Assembly (NCBI GenBank): GCA_011959105.1
Contig: BLLU01000047.1
Span: forward strand, 1-45,002
Direction of reading: 5' to 3'
DNA: 45,002 nucleotides
Origin: Lachnospiraceae bacterium
GTDB taxonomy: Bacteria > Bacillota > Clostridia > Lachnospirales > Lachnospiraceae
The notes under the pieces were generated by a model, which made no database searches, had not been told where the DNA came from, and saw nothing but the letters and a program-made list of their open reading frames with translations. This document shows, piece by piece, positions 42,682 to 45,002 of this stretch (the first letter of the stretch is position 1; every line of letters starts with the position of its first letter). The position numbers were made by a program, and so were the translations under genes.

Positions 42682-43074
42682 TTACGCTTCCTGCTCCGTT
42701 TCCTGTCCGTCCCCGGCATCCTCTGCCTCGTCCTGCCCGTTCTCCGATTCGTCCAAAGCCTCTTCCTGTCCGTCCTCCAGGTCCTGCACCTGGTCCTGAG
42801 ACGGGGCTTCTACCCGGTCGTAGATCTCCTGCTCCTCCATGACCTCATCCTCGGCCAGAATCTTGATCTTGCCCTGGTTCAATTCCTCCACCGCCAGGGA
42901 CAGAGGCTTCTTGCCCACACCGCCCACCAGAGGCTCATCACCGCCGATAATCTGCCTGGCCCTCTTGGAGGTGGCCATCACAATCGAATACCTGCTGTTG
43001 ACCACGGGTGCCTCCCCCTGCTCAACCTCGCTGTTTACTACTTTCATTAAATCGGAATAAGATGGATGTAACAT
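42682..43074 (-). CDS. rpoZ: RNA polymerase omega subunit with acidic tail
   Basis: 130 aa. The omega core (about 1-85: SYSDLMKVVNSE, NSRYSIVMATSKRARQI, KPLSLAVEELNQGKI) aids beta-prime folding and assembly. The ATG overlaps the gmk stop by one base (TAATG). After residue 85 comes a Glu/Asp/Gln-rich tail of about 45 residues, longer than in Bacillus omega (67 aa total). The tail is low-complexity, and whether it matters is unknown. Confidence 0.92.
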   Translation of the reverse strand: MLHPSYSDLMKVVNSEVEQGEAPVVNSRYSIVMATSKRARQIIGGDEPLVGGVGKKPLSLAVEELNQGKIKILAEDEVMEEQEIYDRVEAPSQDQVQDLEDGQEEALDESENGQDEAEDAGDGQETEQEA

Positions 43075-43706
43075 TATTCTGCTCCTTTCGAGAATTCTTT
43101 TAATTCTCCTCTGATCTCGTTAATCAATGCTTCCTGTCTGGCCGGGATATAGCGGGCATTCTGTACCATGCTGTGAATCTGCTTAACGCATTCTTCCAGG
43201 TCATCGTTGATGACGATATAATCATATGCCTCTATGCCTTCTGATTCCTCCGCCGCGCGGGCCAGCCGCCTGGCGATCACTTCCGGCGGTTCCGTCCCCC
43301 GACCTTCCAGCCGCCTTCGAAGTTCCCCTGCATTGGGCGGGGTCACAAAGAGCAGCAGACAGTCCGGCATCAGCTTCCTGATCTGCAGGGCCCCCTGAAT
43401 CTCAATCTCCAGGATCACGTCCTTTCCGGCTTCCAGCTGTTTCTGCACATAATCCCCGGGGGTGCCGTAATAATTCCCGCAGTAACATGCATACTCCAGC
43501 ATTTTCCCCTGCCGGATGCGCTCCTGAAAGGTATCCGTATCCACAAAAAAGTACTCCTTGCCTTCCCGTTCCCCCTGTCTGGGGGCTCTGGTGGTCATGG
43601 ACACGGACAATGCGTAATTGGAGTAGTCCCGAGTCAGTTTTCTCATCAATGTCCCTTTGCCGGCACCGGAAAAGCCGGATATCACAGTTAAAATTCCTTT
43701 ACTCAT
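43074..43706 (-). CDS. gmk: Guanylate kinase
   Basis: 210 aa from the ATG at 43706, behind GGAGGG at 7 bases; it overlaps the remA end by 8 bases. It phosphorylates GMP to GDP. P-loop GFSGAGKGT (9-17), GMP-binding TTRAPRQGEREGKEYFF and LEIEIQGALQIR are present. Downstream it couples to rpoZ, the usual gmk-rpoZ order. Confidence 0.97.
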   Translation of the reverse strand: MSKGILTVISGFSGAGKGTLMRKLTRDYSNYALSVSMTTRAPRQGEREGKEYFFVDTDTFQERIRQGKMLEYACYCGNYYGTPGDYVQKQLEAGKDVILEIEIQGALQIRKLMPDCLLLFVTPPNAGELRRRLEGRGTEPPEVIARRLARAAEESEGIEAYDYIVINDDLEECVKQIHSMVQNARYIPARQEALINEIRGELKEFSKGAE

Positions 43707-43959
43707 CCTCATTCCCTCCGCTCTCCGCGCGGGCCCTGCCGGCAATGGTCTCCGGCAGCAAGGCCGATAACACGATCCGATTGTTCTCCATGACCAGCAC
43801 GGCCTTGGTCTTGCGTCCCTGAGTGGCGTCCACCACCGTACCCTCTTCCCTGGCCCTCTGCACCAACCGCTTGACGGGCGCGGAATCCGGGCTGACAATG
43901 GCGATGATCTTGCCGGTATTCACAATATTTCCAAAGCCGATATGAATCAATTTATCCAT
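43699..43959 (-). CDS. remA: RemA-like regulatory protein (DUF370)
   Basis: 86 aa. In Bacillus, RemA is a DNA-binding activator of matrix and osmoprotection genes; the clostridial homologue's targets are not known. Conserved core IHIGFGNIVNTGKIIAIVSPDSAP and GRKTKAVLVMENNRIVLSAL. It sits between yicC and gmk as in Bacillus, 14 bases after yicC. The extra C-terminal residues (ESGGNEDE) overlap the gmk start. Confidence 0.93.
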   Translation of the reverse strand: MDKLIHIGFGNIVNTGKIIAIVSPDSAPVKRLVQRAREEGTVVDATQGRKTKAVLVMENNRIVLSALLPETIAGRARAESGGNEDE

Positions 43960-43973
43960 AAATATCCCCGACG

Positions 43974-44852
43974 TTATTCAATGTTCTGGATCTGTTCCCG
44001 GACCTTCTCAATCTCCGTTTTCAACTCGATGGCACAGTTGGAGACCTCCAGATCGTTGGATTTGGACAGAGTAGTGTTGGCTTCCCTGTTCATTTCCTGC
44101 GCGATAAAATCCAGCTTGCGGCCCATGCTGCCGCCCTCCTGCAGGGTGGCCTTTGTAGTCTCAATATGGCTGCGCAGCCGCACCAGTTCCTCGTCCACAC
44201 ACACCTTGTCCGCAAAAATCGTAACCTCCGTCAGCAGCCTGTTTTCGTCCACCTGGGCATCCCCCAGCAGATCTTTCACCCGCTCCTCCAGTTTCTGCCG
44301 GTATTCCTGCACGATCCGGGGAGATCTCTCCGCTATAAAGTCCACCAGTCCCAGCATACCGTCCAGCTTTTGAAGCAGGTCCTCCCGCAGACGTTCTCCC
44401 TCCGCGACCCGGGTCTGTACAAAACTCTCCGCAGCCCCCTGAATGGCCTTTCGGAGTTCCTTCCAGAGTTCTCCCTCGTCCACGTTCTGCTCTTCCATGG
44501 TAAACACTTCCGGATACCGGGACAGAGTGGATACCCTGATGTCATCCTCCAGGCCGAACTCTTCCTGCATTTGACGGAGATACTTCCTGTATTCCGCCGC
44601 CAGTTCCCTGTTATAGCGGATATTTGCATGGTTCTCCGTGTAATCCTCGTAGGATATGAACAGATCCACCTTTCCCCGGGAAATATAGTTCTTCAGTTCC
44701 GCCCGTATAGCAGACTCAAAAAAGTTCAGCTTCTTGGGCATCTTGATATTCACATCCAGATACCGATGATTTACGGACTTTATCTCCACGGTAAATTTGC
44801 GGTTATTCTCGGCTACTTCACACCTGCCGAAACCGGTCATGCTCTTTATCAT
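43974..44852 (-). CDS. yicC: YicC/YloC family endoribonuclease
   Basis: 292 aa from the ATG at 44852, behind GGAGAG; ten upstream codons are open but unused. Members are endoribonucleases linked to small-RNA turnover and stationary-phase fitness. Family opening IKSMTGFGRCEV, then FTVEIKSVNHRYLDVNIKMP, and the C-terminal EGGSMGRKLDFIAQEMNREANT. It is first gene of yicC-remA-gmk-rpoZ. Confidence 0.93.
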   Translation of the reverse strand: MIKSMTGFGRCEVAENNRKFTVEIKSVNHRYLDVNIKMPKKLNFFESAIRAELKNYISRGKVDLFISYEDYTENHANIRYNRELAAEYRKYLRQMQEEFGLEDDIRVSTLSRYPEVFTMEEQNVDEGELWKELRKAIQGAAESFVQTRVAEGERLREDLLQKLDGMLGLVDFIAERSPRIVQEYRQKLEERVKDLLGDAQVDENRLLTEVTIFADKVCVDEELVRLRSHIETTKATLQEGGSMGRKLDFIAQEMNREANTTLSKSNDLEVSNCAIELKTEIEKVREQIQNIE

Positions 44853-44947
44853 CGTCTTCTCTCCATGCAGATCCTGCGCCATTTATCCTCCTGTATCCTG
44901 CGGTCCCGGGAAAGCAAACCAGACGGGAAACATCCATACTTCATTAC

Positions 44948-44976
44948 ATTATAATAGACATCACTCCGATAGTCAA
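44948..44976 (-). promoter_or_regulatory. Sigma-A promoter of yicC-remA-gmk-rpoZ
   Basis: Minus strand TTGACT, 17 bases, TATAAT, about 95 bases before yicC. Confidence 0.85.
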
Positions 44977-45002
44977 TAGCGGACGCGGAAAACACTTGTC
45001 AT

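Overview
The window looks like chromosome of a spore-forming clostridium, most likely a Lachnospiraceae member. It carries sporulation genes typical of Firmicutes (sigK, gpr-spoIIP, spoIIM next to xerD, a SpoVB-like flippase). The blocks yicC-remA-gmk-rpoZ, recA-recX-rny and gap-pgk-tpiA are arranged as in Firmicutes. Promoters are near-consensus sigma-A (TTGACA-17-TATAAT), and TTG/GTG starts behind strong GGAGG sites are common. Most of the DNA is moderately GC-rich housekeeping sequence, with nearly all genes on the minus strand. No rRNA, tRNA, CRISPR array or transposase was seen.

Layout. Positions 1-5170 are an A+T-richer accessory block bounded by two copies of the sigK 3' end: a stub at 116-193 and the intact gene at 5170-5805. 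The block holds a hypothetical gene, an AAA-ATPase/PD-(D/E)XK protein, an XRE-like/ankyrin-like protein with a frameshift in a G7 run, and a broken zinc-ribbon gene. From 5.2 to 11.4 kb come sigK, hemW, lepA, spoIIP and gpr. From 11.5 to 14.9 kb are rpsT (plus strand), a TPM-domain/zinc-ribbon membrane pair, and an orphan plus-strand gene behind a consensus flagellar-type (sigma-D) promoter. From 14.9 to 17.7 kb is a two-gene lipoprotein unit. From 17.8 to 21.2 kb is gap-pgk-tpiA. From 21.2 to 24.6 kb is clpS-clpA-aat, a compact N-degron (leucine/N-end rule) operon. From 24.6 to 31 kb are a PHP phosphatase, a hypothetical gene, mnmA, nifU, nifS and a SpoVB-like flippase. From 31 to 37 kb are a DAHP synthase, xerD, spoIIM, a class I aminotransferase and rny. 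From 37 to 45 kb are recX, recA with two LexA boxes, cinA, pgsA, rimO, rpoZ, gmk, remA and yicC.

Genes that work together: nifS and nifU supply sulfur and Fe-S clusters, mnmA uses that sulfur for tRNA thiolation, and HemW and RimO are radical SAM Fe-S enzymes. ClpS, ClpA and Aat would form a complete tag-recognise-unfold pathway with a ClpP encoded elsewhere. gpr, spoIIP, spoIIM, sigK and the SpoVB-like gene serve sporulation and germination, and a sigma-E-like promoter is visible before spoIIM.

The items most worth following are the sigK-bounded block (a skin-like or att-like duplication), the frameshifted homopolymer genes inside it, the sigma-D-driven orphan, the clpS-clpA-aat operon, XerD with Lys in place of its first catalytic Arg, and the long structured leader of nifS.
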